Shown here: positions 35,501 to 45,029 of the stretch, one piece after another
Numbering within the stretch: position 1 is the first letter of the stretch
Layout of the letters: each line of letters starts with the position of its first letter
NCBI GenBank assembly: GCA_023393235.1
Contig: JAEWMH010000167.1
Location: forward strand, 48,804 to 112,803
Source: Bacillota bacterium
Lineage (GTDB): Bacteria; Bacillota; Bacilli; Paenibacillales; NBRC-103111
DNA: 64,000 bases
Direction of reading: 5' to 3'
The notes under the pieces: generated by a model
What the model saw: only the letters and a program-made list of their open reading frames with translations
Told to the model about the DNA's origin: nothing
The model's database searches: none
Made by a program: the position numbers and the translations under genes

Positions 35501-38500
35501 GGTATACGGTTTTGCCCTTTTGTACATCCAGGGTTAATGGCAGCTCAAGAGCTTCGCCCAACCGGAAGGTGTTGTTTATGGTTGTCAGCACCTTCAACGG
35601 CGAATACCCGTCCAGCACGTCCAGGGTCCAGTTGCTGAGGGTTTGGCCTTCGATTTGGGTGCCGTTGGACGTGATGCGCAGGGGAACCCACGCATAACCG
35701 GAGGTCTCCAATGCCCGCTGGATCCAGCGGTCACCCATATAGATGAATAACCCGTTTTCCGCATCATAAGGAATGACTGCTGTGGACTGCGTCCGGTAAG
35801 AGGTATTAGAGCTGTCGTTGGGGAACGGATTCCCCAGCTTGGTATAGGGCGTGAAGGTTTTGCCTCCATCCTCTGTATTGCCGAAAATATGATTGGCCCT
35901 GTACGCAATAGACGGGTTCGGATCCCAGCCTGTTGTGCCGGAGGTAATGAAGTAATAATACCCGTCGTACTTGAACACTGCCGGAGCCTCCCGGCTGGCG
36001 TCAGGGAAAACCCGGGCCGTGAAGGTTTCACCCAACCCGGAGGTGCCGTCTTGGGCCGGGGCGGTGTACGTCTCATTCAACAGGGAAACATACGTGTACT
36101 TGTTCTCTTCGCTGGAATAAATGGCATACGCCTTGCCGTCGTCATCCTGGAATACGGTCATATCCCGGGCCATACCCTTGTTGCTGTCGTAATAGCCCTC
36201 AATGTAGTTCATCTTTTGGGCGTTTACCAGTTTGAAGGGGCCGAAGGGCGTATCCGATACGGCAAAACCCATTTGCGCCCGGCTGTACCGGCTGATCCCG
36301 GTGTTATACATAGGATCACTCACCAGGGTGTCGAATTGCTCCAGTATCCGCGCATCCGTGGGGCCGTCGGCGTGGTACACGATCACGTACTTGCCGGTCT
36401 GTTCGTTATACAGCATCTTTGGGCGTTCCATAATAGTGTAGTAGGCATACGTGCGGTCAAATGCAAGCTTCAGGCTTGCTTCATCATAAACGGCCGACGC
36501 ATAATCGAAGCCTGCATCTGCACTTCGGCTGTAACCAGGATGGGCGCTCCGGTCCACATAAGCCTGGAGGAAGTCCCGGGCACCATCAATATCCGCCTGG
36601 GTTAACGGCTGGCCCAATTCGTTCTGGCCCGCACCCGGCGCCGCCATAGCTCTGGCCTTAAGCTCTGCCAGACCGGTATTGCTCAGTTGGACTCCGGTGC
36701 CATCCGCTGTTTTCTCCATGGGGAACATCCGGTGGGGATACAGCGCTACCCCCATGTCCACCCAATTGTACAGATCCTTGGACACATAGGTGTGAATGCC
36801 GCCGATGGGACGCCCGCCATAGGTTTTGTCCTCTCCCACCCATAACCAGGCGCCGTCGAGATGAGCCGGAGCAGCCGTATAGGACGGCTCATTCCCGTTC
36901 CATGTGATGTGCTCCACCCATGTAACCTGGCCGCCGTGGGCCTGGATGGGAACACCCTTGGTGTCCAGCCATACATCGGTATTTTCACCTGCCACCCCAC
37001 CCAGTGAGGTATATACGGGAGGTTGCGCCGGAGCCGCCAGCTCCTCTACTGCAAGCCAGCTGATAGCGGCATTTTTGTTGGTTTTGCCTGCTCCCGGACC
37101 TGCCGTATACGAGCCCACATTGGTCAGTACGTAACGCACATCCGAGGCTCCGACCGGAAGATTGAGGCTGTATTCGACTCGTTGTGAATGTCCCGTATGA
37201 TCCAAGTGCAGACGGTTCACCAGCTGGGAGACGGTTTTACCGTTCAGGCTGTATTCCACGGCAATTTTCAGCGGCATTTCATTATCCCACCACAGCCGGT
37301 GATAAGAGGTAAAGCGGTAGCTTTTGCCTCCTTCCAGTCCGCCTAACCGGTAGGTCAGGGTGGACAGGGGATCGCCGCCATCGATCATGATGCCTGTTGC
37401 ATGTTTGTCCAGATCGGGCTGAGCGGATTTATTAATGATGGGTTTGACGGCTCCCGTGCTGCTCAGGGCCGTGTAGCCCCAACCCGATCCCGAGCCTTCG
37501 CTGTACAGCTGGTTGGCCGAGCCGTTTAACAGCGTACCCCCCGCCAGCTTGCTGACAGCCTCATAGATAACGGGTGCCGACGCTCCGGCATCAATGAAAT
37601 ACTTCAGGCCCGGAGGAATCACCTCCACATAGGCCTGGAACTGTTTATCCCCGCTGCCGTCGTTGTAAGCGCCGGATACAGGGACGGTCTCAAAGGGGGT
37701 ATCAAAATCCGCTGCAGTGACGAGGGTGCTGCCGTCTGTTGTCCAGCGTGTTACGGGATATTCCGGTCCTCCATCCGCCAAACGCACCAGCTGGGGCAGC
37801 TGGGGGAGGGTTCCCGCATAAGCGGCATAAGCCTGGGTAGTCCGGGAGGTATCCACCACGGGCGCTTTAATGACACCGTTTGCCGCTGCGCTTGTCTCGG
37901 CTTCACCCTTGGACAGTGCCGCTGTAAAGCTGAAGCTGCCCGGGACTGTACCGGAGGAAGCCTGGAAGGAATTAAAGGCGATATCGCCTGCCGTAACTCC
38001 TGTTGCGGCAAAACCGGGCAACCCGCTCATGGTTTGACGGAGCCAGGTCCGCACGTCATCTTCGCTATTGGCTGTAGCCCTCTCTACGGTGTAGGCAGCC
38101 CCTTCCAGGATGCTCTTGGCTTCCTGGACCGCCTGCACATCCGCAGGGCTGGGCATCCGTTTGGCAACGGCCACATAGCTAACTACCGAAGCCTGGTTGC
38201 CCGAGTAGGTGTTGTTAATGGAGAGCTTGACAGTTCCATCAACGGGCAGCGTAAAGCTGTGACTGACGGATACGCCGCCGGAACCTGCTACCAGCCCGGT
38301 TCTGATGGGTTCCGTCACTGTAGCGCCTTGGGCATCCATGTAGCTCAGACTGATGTCCATAGTCCGGTTGGTATTGTTCCACCAGTCCCTGTGGAAGGAG
38401 GTGATGGTATACCTGCCCGCCGTTAAAGGGAACACATAACCCAGCGGATTGTTGCGGGTGTTGGAGCCATATACGCCGGTTTGGCCTTTGTCCGTGGCCA

Positions 38501-41500
38501 CCACGTCCCCGCCCAATCCCTTCATCTGGTAATTGCTGTTGGCCGGTGTATGTCCCCAGACACTGTCTCCGGTAGAAGGCTGATCCGCTTTGTTATTCAG
38601 CAGAGCCTCCCCAACCAGGCTTTTGATGAGGGTATACGGAGGTGTATCCCCATCTACCGTCACACCGGTATCCACGAAATAAACCAGACCCGAAGGCACC
38701 ACCTCCACATAAGCAATGGTTTCCAAATTGCCGTAGGTTCCTTTTACGGAGACCGTTTCATAAGGGGTGGCAAAAGCAGTATCCTGGATCTTCCAATCTA
38801 CCTTCACCATCGAGGTGGTGCCGTCCTGATGTTTGGCCTCTACAGTTTGGGGCAGCGCAGGAGCCGTGCCGGTATATGTGGCCGCGTAAAAAGGGGTAGC
38901 CAAAGAGATAATGTCGCCCATATACAGCTGTTGCTCCGCCGCTGTCAAACGTGCAGCAAGCTGCTCCGCGCCTTCCTGGTCCAGCCGGTAGGCTGCCGGA
39001 TCCGCCAGGGCCTCCCCTGCTTCAGCGCGCAGTGCCTCGAACCGCTGCCAATCGGCCTCGGTAAATTCCGGCTGGCGGGTTACCGCTTGAGCTGACGTGC
39101 TTGCAGTCTGCAATGCCGTTGTATCCGGCGCGCCGTGGGTCAAACCAGGCACTACCGCCACCGCATCCACAGACAGGTTCCCGCTGACCACCTTCACTTC
39201 AACGGTATGAGGACCGTACTTGAGCCCCCGGAGGCTATAGGTTTGGTACAGCTCCTTGGAGGCAACGGTGGGAGCCGCCTTGGCGACGGTCAGGCCATCT
39301 ATGGTCACCTCCAGCTTGGCTGTGCCGTCGTTCGGTCCGAGCAGATCCAGTCCGGTACCGGTAAAGATGTAGGAAAGTGCGGCTCCTGCCCCCTGGCTTG
39401 CCGAAATGGAGCGTTGATAGATAAACATGCCCTGCCCGTTGGTGTGGTTCCAAGACCCGCTGTATACCAGCTTTTGCTGCGGAACCGGAGCCAAATCGGT
39501 CATCTCCAGATTATCCAGCAGCTCGGTATAATAAGGCTCGTAGCCGTCCAGCTTTTCCACCACCAAATTGTCAAAACGGGTAAAATAATAGCCGCTGGCC
39601 AGATCCACCCGCCCGGACAGCTTGGGGCTCGGGTCGGTATAGGAGGCAAGCTTCAAACCGTCCAGATACGCTGTGATTTGGCTTCCCGCTGCTTCAATGG
39701 CCAGCTTATGCCAGGCATTATGGGTGGTATTAAAGCCCTCAATCCTGACGCCTCCTTCACCGCTGGCCGCATTGCCATTGGCCACCTGCACATTGTTCAC
39801 CAGAAGCTGCCAGCCGCCGTCAAACCAGAATTTCAGCACATACGGCGTGCCCGTTATGGAATGGGAGCTGCCGCCGCCCTGGTATCTTGCGCCAATGGCC
39901 GCATAGTTGGCCCCCCCTTGGGTGCTGTTATTTTCGAATGATACATCCACACTGGCCCTGTAGTTCATCCACTGGTTGTCACCGATGGCTGTAACCGGTT
40001 CGCCGTTGTTCCAGGTGCCGCCCAAGCCCATGCTGCTTCTGTCCAATTGCTGGCGCAGCACATAATTGCCTGTGGCTTCATCGAGATAAGCCTCGAAGGC
40101 GCCGTTGCGGTCATGTGTATAACGGGGGATGGCTCCTTTGGGACCGCCACGGGAATCCACATAGCTTTGGCTCCCGGTGACCAAACCGCCTGCGCCGATG
40201 ACAGGAACGGTTCGGCCCGTATAATCAAAATTATCCGCATACAGTATGTTGTCTGAAGTATTCTGTCCGGCGCCTGTGGCGTCCGTATCCAAAACAGTCC
40301 GTTCCCCTTCCACGGGAAGCGCCTTGCGGTAGGCCGGGTTGCTGTCGTTGTCCAGGGAGGTCACCGTCACAACGGAATACGGCTTCACCTTTACCGTGTA
40401 GACACCCGCCCCATCGGCGGCAGCCTCTCCCAGGTATTGCATGTACCGGCTGTTGAAGGCTTCGCCTGACTCTGCAGCCCGGGTCTCCCACACCTCCAAC
40501 GGAGGTTTTCCTGGGGAGAAGGCCATGTTTACAGTCTGAAGCTTATAAGTGCGTTCATATTCGCTGTCATTGACGATAACTGTGGAAAAGTTGCTCTTGT
40601 CCGGCGCCGCCATGGTCATATAGCTGGGGGTGCCGTTGCGCCCGCTTACCGGGTTGGTGCCGGTGGCTCCGGTATAGCTGGCTTGGGGGACGGCCCGCCA
40701 AATGCCTGCGCTGTTGGTTTCATTTTCCCAGCCGGCCTTCATGAACCAGTTGAAATGCTGCAGCACCGCCAGCCCTGCATCATAATGAATCCAGCCCGAC
40801 CACGGATCGCGGGCGCTGACCAGTTCCTTGAAGGAGTATTGCCCTCCCTCATAAAAGGAGCCGATGGCCGGCTGATAAATAAAGTGGGTCCGCCGGGAGT
40901 TAACGAATCCCTTGATAATGGTGTTGCCCATCTCCAGCGCACTGCCGGTTCCGCCAATGCCGGTTCCTGCTGCGGAGGGGTCCTTCACATTGTTGTGCGG
41001 ACGGAAAGCCGAATTGCTGAAGGTGGCCTGGGCTTCGCTGTTCCAGATTTCCAGATCATACTGCTCCGCCAGCTTTTTGAAGTTGCCGGCGCTGTCGTCG
41101 TCGGTGTTGTAGTGGTATCCGGCTACAGATATCACATCCCGGAGCGTTGCATCACTCACTAGACTGCCCCCGAAGCTGCCGATGCCCACCTCGTCGGATA
41201 TGACCATTTCCATCCGGTTATAAAGCGCTTTCTCTTCTGCGTTCAAGAAACCCTCGGCGTCGTTTCTTACCTTGGCGGCATATTCCCTGGTCCAATTCAG
41301 GTCAGGCGCATGTTCATTAATATACGGGTTCACATAGTCCGCCATATAGCCGTATTCCCGATAGGCCGCCAAAAGGGTGTTTTTGTACCAGGTATAGATT
41401 TTGTCGTTATTATCTGCCCAAGCCGGCGCACTCCAGCGCAGAATGCTGACCTTGACGTTGGGGTTAACCTCCTTGGCATCCGCAGCCAGCTGGAAGCCGG

Positions 41501-42764
41501 GATGCCGGGTCACATTGGCCGGTTCGTCAGTCGTCCGCATGGTGGCGGGATCAGGGCCTGTAGAGTTATTCCGGTCATTGCCCATTTCGATTTTCACATG
41601 GGACATAAGCGGATGTTCACCGCCGAACAGCACCTGGAGCAGCTCCGTATATTTATCCGGATGCTCGGCCTTATAATCCATCAACAGGGCACTGGTGCTG
41701 TTGGCGCTGAGTACGCCGAAGCCCTTGAAGGTCAAGCCGTTGACATTGTCCGCTTTGATGTCGTTGCCGTCCAGCAGCACCTTCACCATGGAGGCGGCAG
41801 CCTTGCGGGCATCCTCTATCATGGTTTTGATGCCTCCCTGGGCAACGGAGAACCAGCTCAGGATCGGCGCTTCGCCGGACACATTGGCATAGGTCAACGT
41901 AACCGGCACACTGGCATTCGCATCCGCAGGCAGGGTGAATTCGCTGGATATCTGAGTCGTGGCGTTGGTATTATATTGGTCCAGCTGCAGAGTTTTCACC
42001 GTGCCGCTTGTATCGGTGTAATCGATCCGGGGTTTCGTCTCCCGGGAGCGGGTGCCGTACCAATCGAAGAAGCCGCTGGGCAGGGTATACGTGCCGGGAG
42101 CCAGGGTTAGCTTATACGAAATGGAGTTATTCCCGGTACGCAGACCGATGCGGTAAAGATCAGTGGAATCACCGGCAGCTGCGCCGTCCGGACTCTGCAG
42201 CGGGTCGGTCCGGGTGGAGTTGGCGCGCAGACCTACAACGGCTCCCCAGGTATTGTCGGGTTCCCCGGTCATGTTGAAGATTTGGTCGGACACCTGGTTT
42301 GCCAGATGCACACCGCTTAATCGGGTGACCGCTTCATAGAATAAGGAGCGGATTACCGGCTTTTTATCGGTTCCAAGAGGCGGGTTGGCCCAATCCTGAC
42401 CGGTGCCGCTGTCCACAAAATAGACCAGCGGGCTGCTCTGCGGAGGCAGCACCACTACGTTAGCCATTACGGTTGTGCCGTTGGCCGCCGTACCGGTAAC
42501 CGTGGCGATATCATACGGAATGGCAAAGGTATCCGCCCCGATGAACCAGGTGACCGCCAATTGTACGCCGCCCAGCTCGATGGCGGCTGGCAGCGAGGTC
42601 CCTGCAGTTGAGGTGGCTCCCGCATAGGCGGCAGCATACACGGTTTCCGGTGCTGCAGCCAACGCCTTCTGTGGCGGCAGCATGTACTGGAACAGTCCGG
42701 CCAAAAGCACGGCCACCATGGCAAGCGCACATAACCGGCTGCCGAGGGTTTGCTTTTTCTTCAT
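32520..42764 (-). CDS. Giant secreted GH59 - GH43_24-like multidomain enzyme with SLH anchor
   Basis: 3,414 residues. Signal peptide 1 to about 36 (ending ALAA). A GH59 unit (about 340-1075) has the galactocerebrosidase plan: TIM barrel starting FKGFGVLSANSTSALLMDY, acid/base Glu484 (INEHAPD), nucleophile Glu577 (EIWNSEA), DPWSG, beta-sandwich and lectin domain. A GH43 module (about 1915-2385) with GVPIQAHGG, ARDMTVFQDDDGKAY and REAPAVFKYDGYYYFITSG resembles subfamily 24 exo-beta-1,3-galactanases. A module of Ig-like plus jelly-roll domains occurs four times (about 38-330, 1275-1555, 1628-1910, 2390-2640). Four DUF5011-like repeats (about 2645-3010) and three SLH domains (about 3228-3414) follow. 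ATG at 42764 lies 6 bases after AGGAGG; an upstream in-frame extension lacks both signal peptide and ribosome binding site. Likely substrate: beta-galactan backbone of type II arabinogalactan, attacked at the cell surface. Confidence 0.87.
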   Translation of the reverse strand: MKKKQTLGSRLCALAMVAVLLAGLFQYMLPPQKALAAAPETVYAAAYAGATSTAGTSLPAAIELGGVQLAVTWFIGADTFAIPYDIATVTGTAANGTTVMANVVVLPPQSSPLVYFVDSGTGQDWANPPLGTDKKPVIRSLFYEAVTRLSGVHLANQVSDQIFNMTGEPDNTWGAVVGLRANSTRTDPLQSPDGAAAGDSTDLYRIGLRTGNNSISYKLTLAPGTYTLPSGFFDWYGTRSRETKPRIDYTDTSGTVKTLQLDQYNTNATTQISSEFTLPADANASVPVTLTYANVSGEAPILSWFSVAQGGIKTMIEDARKAAASMVKVLLDGNDIKADNVNGLTFKGFGVLSANSTSALLMDYKAEHPDKYTELLQVLFGGEHPLMSHVKIEMGNDRNNSTGPDPATMRTTDEPANVTRHPGFQLAADAKEVNPNVKVSILRWSAPAWADNNDKIYTWYKNTLLAAYREYGYMADYVNPYINEHAPDLNWTREYAAKVRNDAEGFLNAEEKALYNRMEMVISDEVGIGSFGGSLVSDATLRDVISVAGYHYNTDDDSAGNFKKLAEQYDLEIWNSEAQATFSNSAFRPHNNVKDPSAAGTGIGGTGSALEMGNTIIKGFVNSRRTHFIYQPAIGSFYEGGQYSFKELVSARDPWSGWIHYDAGLAVLQHFNWFMKAGWENETNSAGIWRAVPQASYTGATGTNPVSGRNGTPSYMTMAAPDKSNFSTVIVNDSEYERTYKLQTVNMAFSPGKPPLEVWETRAAESGEAFNSRYMQYLGEAAADGAGVYTVKVKPYSVVTVTSLDNDSNPAYRKALPVEGERTVLDTDATGAGQNTSDNILYADNFDYTGRTVPVIGAGGLVTGSQSYVDSRGGPKGAIPRYTHDRNGAFEAYLDEATGNYVLRQQLDRSSMGLGGTWNNGEPVTAIGDNQWMNYRASVDVSFENNSTQGGANYAAIGARYQGGGSSHSITGTPYVLKFWFDGGWQLLVNNVQVANGNAASGEGGVRIEGFNTTHNAWHKLAIEAAGSQITAYLDGLKLASYTDPSPKLSGRVDLASGYYFTRFDNLVVEKLDGYEPYYTELLDNLEMTDLAPVPQQKLVYSGSWNHTNGQGMFIYQRSISASQGAGAALSYIFTGTGLDLLGPNDGTAKLEVTIDGLTVAKAAPTVASKELYQTYSLRGLKYGPHTVEVKVVSGNLSVDAVAVVPGLTHGAPDTTALQTASTSAQAVTRQPEFTEADWQRFEALRAEAGEALADPAAYRLDQEGAEQLAARLTAAEQQLYMGDIISLATPFYAATYTGTAPALPQTVEAKHQDGTTSMVKVDWKIQDTAFATPYETVSVKGTYGNLETIAYVEVVPSGLVYFVDTGVTVDGDTPPYTLIKSLVGEALLNNKADQPSTGDSVWGHTPANSNYQMKGLGGDVVATDKGQTGVYGSNTRNNPLGYVFPLTAGRYTITSFHRDWWNNTNRTMDISLSYMDAQGATVTEPIRTGLVAGSGGVSVSHSFTLPVDGTVKLSINNTYSGNQASVVSYVAVAKRMPSPADVQAVQEAKSILEGAAYTVERATANSEDDVRTWLRQTMSGLPGFAATGVTAGDIAFNSFQASSGTVPGSFSFTAALSKGEAETSAAANGVIKAPVVDTSRTTQAYAAYAGTLPQLPQLVRLADGGPEYPVTRWTTDGSTLVTAADFDTPFETVPVSGAYNDGSGDKQFQAYVEVIPPGLKYFIDAGASAPVIYEAVSKLAGGTLLNGSANQLYSEGSGSGWGYTALSSTGAVKPIINKSAQPDLDKHATGIMIDGGDPLSTLTYRLGGLEGGKSYRFTSYHRLWWDNEMPLKIAVEYSLNGKTVSQLVNRLHLDHTGHSQRVEYSLNLPVGASDVRYVLTNVGSYTAGPGAGKTNKNAAISWLAVEELAAPAQPPVYTSLGGVAGENTDVWLDTKGVPIQAHGGQVTWVEHITWNGNEPSYTAAPAHLDGAWLWVGEDKTYGGRPIGGIHTYVSKDLYNWVDMGVALYPHRMFPMEKTADGTGVQLSNTGLAELKARAMAAPGAGQNELGQPLTQADIDGARDFLQAYVDRSAHPGYSRSADAGFDYASAVYDEASLKLAFDRTYAYYTIMERPKMLYNEQTGKYVIVYHADGPTDARILEQFDTLVSDPMYNTGISRYSRAQMGFAVSDTPFGPFKLVNAQKMNYIEGYYDSNKGMARDMTVFQDDDGKAYAIYSSEENKYTYVSLLNETYTAPAQDGTSGLGETFTARVFPDASREAPAVFKYDGYYYFITSGTTGWDPNPSIAYRANHIFGNTEDGGKTFTPYTKLGNPFPNDSSNTSYRTQSTAVIPYDAENGLFIYMGDRWIQRALETSGYAWVPLRITSNGTQIEGQTLSNWTLDVLDGYSPLKVLTTINNTFRLGEALELPLTLDVQKGKTVYRDIPVIWDAASLEAARLTVGAAAVKGTLGGILAGSRVDVEVTVALPDNLQYFVNPASGDVPQYTQLVEAYKTSTGKVLRHEAAEQVYDPAAGKTWGYSGNNSTLRVNTADIFQSLRYVNSSSERNLTYKFDLEKGDYTVYMGFYDPWFSSSQSKRVANTAINGVSVESGRIMNASYAVAEHKGIVMSENGTMEITVAPANSGSNTDVQLSWIMITQHPGADAVKPVITLLGEDPAYVNQGAVYTDAGATASDNRDGNITDRISTTYSWNGLPAAGVSTVTEATYKVHYNVSDTAGNLAAEVTRTVVVKAPPTEPDTVKPQITLLGHELVTLGVGAEYTDAGAIAMDDRDGDITDRIITSYSWNGLPAAEVSTVTEATYTVHYNVSDLAGNRANEVTRTVVVATYGGPDVVKPVITLLGDAAITLENGAVYLDPGALAADDRDGNITDRLVTTITFEGKPVTAVNTLAAGTYTIHYHVQDAAGNAAEEKTREVIVKTPPILPDTVKPVITLKGNKTVYAGHGSGYQDEGAAATDDRDGNITDRIVTTITFEGKPVTAVNTFEAGIYTIHYNVQDAAGNAAEEKTREVIVYAAEDNSGDGDGTDTGTAPVPVPVPEVPANTQQADLDDLKADGQGSYTVQWNKETETLLLPAELANTVGAGGSLKLMKEQAVLTLSGQTLHKLLAQAGEGQEVQVKVTAFAGDSRSLNQAMEAAALPAGVQWKAASGLYTIRLEAVAANGEAFPHASALSNETVQLSIQTGSAADPELLGMYRIGADGKPVYLGGQWKNGELTATVPLSGQYAVLAYEHSFSDVDSSHWAKSVITRMAAKHVINGVDETRFEPQGSVTRAEFAAMLVRLLAIQPAGGKTAAAFSDVPQEAWYADAVAAAAQAGLVSGRSADGFEPDGTITRQEMAVMLIRAFEWKTGRQPAGQTESSFTDSVQIGDWAKDAVAAAGAAGLLQGRDNGQFAPQEQLTRAESVQVLYNLLTSLKDWL
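33735..34840 (-). repeat. Four tandem about 275-bp repeats encoding DUF5011-like domains
   Basis: Four units, each starting near VKPVITLLG and ending TRTVVV or TREVIV, spaced about 270-283 bp. The first two on the plus-strand numbering are nearly identical in DNA: ACCTCCCGGGTCTTCTCCTC occurs at 33744 and 34027 and the match continues for tens of bases on both sides. This indicates recent duplication. Confidence 0.8.
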
Positions 42765-42815
42765 TGAAATCCTCCTTATTGGGTGATGAGGATAGGCCTT
42801 TACATTTGCGCGACG

Positions 42816-42829
42816 TGGACTCGGTTTTT
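42816..42829. promoter_or_regulatory. TGGACTCGGTTTTT motif upstream of the giant gene
   Basis: Matches 13 of 14 bases of the left half of the palindrome at 10035-10058 that precedes the other SLH enzyme, and lies at a similar distance from the start codon (52 versus 46 bp). The right half is not conserved. The rest of the 42765-43002 gap is AT-rich, with repeated CAATTATT words and no gene. Confidence 0.35.
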
Positions 42830-43002
42830 CATACATAAGGTGACGGCACGCCTCTCCCTTACATTTCTACAACAATTATTTTACATAATATTCCAATTAT
42901 TCAATACTCCAATTGGCCGGAGCATCGGCACTGCCCCCCACCTCCCCACCTCGCCCTGCTTCACCTGCCCCGGCCTCACTCCTACCCCTCCGCACTTCCG
43001 AT

Positions 43003-43040
43003 TGAACAAAGAAGCGCAGCCCACTGGAGCCGCGCTTCAT
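43003..43040 (-). terminator. Terminator of the MalFG-type ABC operon
   Basis: On the minus strand GAAGCGCGGC pairs with GCTGCGCTTC and is followed by TTTGTT, 59 bp after the stop codon of the last permease. Confidence 0.8.
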
Positions 43041-43098
43041 CATGTCTTGTTGTCGTATGGCGGTGGCAGGGCTTGGAATCAGCCATTGGAACCGCCGG

Positions 43099-43938
43099 TC
43101 AGCCCTTGATGCCCGATGACGCGATGCCCTGTACGAAATACTTTTGGAGAGTCAGGAATACAATCAGCACGGGAATGATGGAAATGACACTGGCCGCCAT
43201 AATAAGGCCATATTCCGCAGAGTATTGGGAGATGAACATCCGCAGACCGATCTGGATGGTTTTCAGCTCGGTTTTGGTCAGGTAAATCATCGGCCCCAGG
43301 AAGTCGTTCCAGGTGGACACAAAGGTGAAGATCAAGAGCGTTGACAAAGCCGGCTTGGACAAGGGAAGCATGATTCTTGCCCAGATGCCGTATTCACTCA
43401 ACCCGTCGATCCGCGCCGCCTCGCACAGCTCATCAGGAATTCCCTGATAGAACTGCCGCATCAGGAACACTCCGAAAGCGGAGAAGGCCTGCAGCAGGAT
43501 GATGGCCAGGTGGGTATTATTCAGACCCATCGAACGCATCAGGATAAACTGCGGCACCATATATGCCTGCCAAGGAATGGCAATGGTGGCGATGTAACCC
43601 AGGAACAGCGCATTGCGGCCCTTGAACCTCAGCTTGGAGAACGCATAAGCGGCGAAGCTGGAGGTAAACAGCTGCAACACCGTAACGATAATCGATAATT
43701 TGGCTGTGTTATAAATAAACTTGCCCAATGGAATCCGCGTCCAGATGTCCGCATAGTTCTGCCACCGCGGCGCCTCGGGAATCCACTGCATGGGAAAGGT
43801 GAACACGTCCTTGTTCAGCTTCAATGAGGATGACAGCATCCAAATGTAGGGCACCAGCATAAACAGCACCGTTATGATCAGCATTGCATACACACTAGTC
43901 ATTAGTACGAATTTGAGTCCCTTGCTACGTCCTGCCAT
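43099..43938 (-). CDS. Carbohydrate ABC transporter permease (MalG/AraQ type)
   Basis: 279 residues, about six membrane segments. The EAA loop reads CEAARIDGLSEYGIWARIML, contacting the ATPase, and the C-terminus is YFVQGIASSGIKG. AAAGGAGGGGG precedes the ATG. Last gene of a binding protein-permease-permease operon. This is the smaller MalFG class rather than the LplBC class of the other two transporters in the window, so it probably imports a shorter oligosaccharide. Its position directly upstream of the giant galactan-active enzyme suggests galacto- or arabino-oligosaccharide uptake. Confidence 0.92.
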   Translation of the reverse strand: MAGRSKGLKFVLMTSVYAMLIITVLFMLVPYIWMLSSSLKLNKDVFTFPMQWIPEAPRWQNYADIWTRIPLGKFIYNTAKLSIIVTVLQLFTSSFAAYAFSKLRFKGRNALFLGYIATIAIPWQAYMVPQFILMRSMGLNNTHLAIILLQAFSAFGVFLMRQFYQGIPDELCEAARIDGLSEYGIWARIMLPLSKPALSTLLIFTFVSTWNDFLGPMIYLTKTELKTIQIGLRMFISQYSAEYGLIMAASVISIIPVLIVFLTLQKYFVQGIASSGIKG

Positions 43939-43981
43939 AGCTTATTCCCCCTCCTTTATGCGGTTGCCTGACTGCCGGTTA

Positions 43982-44917
43982 TCACCCATACTTCTTTTCC
44001 CCGCGGAATTGAAGGATGGTAATACCCAGGACAAGCAGGAACAGCACGATGCTGATGGCGCTGGCATAGCCGTAGTCGAGTGACCGGAATGCCGTGTTGT
44101 AAATCTGATACACCAAGACCCGCGTGGAGTCGTTCAATTGATTGTCCGCTCCCGCAAACAGGTTGATGAAGATATCATAAACCTTGAAGGAATTGATGAT
44201 CAGAATCATCAGCACAAAGAAGGTAGTAGGCGCAATCTGGGGAATCGTAACATTGCGGAACCGCTGCCAGGCATTGGCCCCGTCCAATTGGGCCGCTTCA
44301 TGGAGCTCGGGATTAACCCCCTGCAGACCCGCCAGATAGATCACCATATAATAACCCATATTTTTCCACACTGTAAAAAGAACCACCGTCACCATCGCCC
44401 AGTTTTTGTCCGCCGCCCAACGGGGCAGCTGCTCCAGGGGAATGCCGGTAATGGCATGCAGCAGATTGTTAACCGGCCCCAGGGTCGGGCTGAAGATGAA
44501 GTTCCATACGGCTGCCACGGCGACCAAGGACGCCACATACGGGAAGAAAAACACGGTGCGCATAAAATTCCGCCCAAAAATCTTCTGGTTCAGCAATATG
44601 GCCAGAGCCAAGGCGCAAACCATAGTGAGGGGCACTACACCAACGGTGTAAACAATGGTATTCCACAAGGCTTTATGGAACACGGTATCCTCGAACAGTC
44701 TTACGAAATTATCCACCCCGATAAACGCCATGGGATTGGACCCGTCCCATTCCACAAAAGCCAGCACCAGCGCAAAGGCCATGGGAACTAGGGTAAATAT
44801 GGCAAACCCGATAAAGTTGGGTGCAATGAAGCTGTACGCCACCAGATGCTCTCGCACACTTTTGGACATCCTCCGTTTGGGAGGCTTCCCCGTTCCAAGG
44901 ACGGTTTCATTCTGCAT
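43982..44917 (-). CDS. Carbohydrate ABC transporter permease (MalF/AraP type)
   Basis: 311 residues. Start at the ATG at 44917 (MQNETVLGTGK) after GGAGGAGATATC; a longer form beginning further upstream has no such site. It has about six membrane segments, with the EAA loop HEAAQLDGANAWQRFRNVTI. It forms the heterodimeric channel with the MalG-type protein 43 bp downstream. No ATPase gene is present, as expected for systems sharing MsmX. Confidence 0.92.
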   Translation of the reverse strand: MQNETVLGTGKPPKRRMSKSVREHLVAYSFIAPNFIGFAIFTLVPMAFALVLAFVEWDGSNPMAFIGVDNFVRLFEDTVFHKALWNTIVYTVGVVPLTMVCALALAILLNQKIFGRNFMRTVFFFPYVASLVAVAAVWNFIFSPTLGPVNNLLHAITGIPLEQLPRWAADKNWAMVTVVLFTVWKNMGYYMVIYLAGLQGVNPELHEAAQLDGANAWQRFRNVTIPQIAPTTFFVLMILIINSFKVYDIFINLFAGADNQLNDSTRVLVYQIYNTAFRSLDYGYASAISIVLFLLVLGITILQFRGEKKYG

Positions 44918-45029
44918 GATATCTCCTCCAGTCCTTCCGTCTTCTCCGGCAGCCTTCCGCAAGGAGGCAGGCGCCAGGCCCGCCCCCTTTTACAGAAGAC
45001 GCTTTATGTCTGTTGCTTTTTTAAGAACG

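Noticed and set aside
42765..42836. Longer N-terminus for the giant enzyme starting at 42836
   Set aside because: It lacks a ribosome binding site and would put 24 charged residues before the signal peptide.
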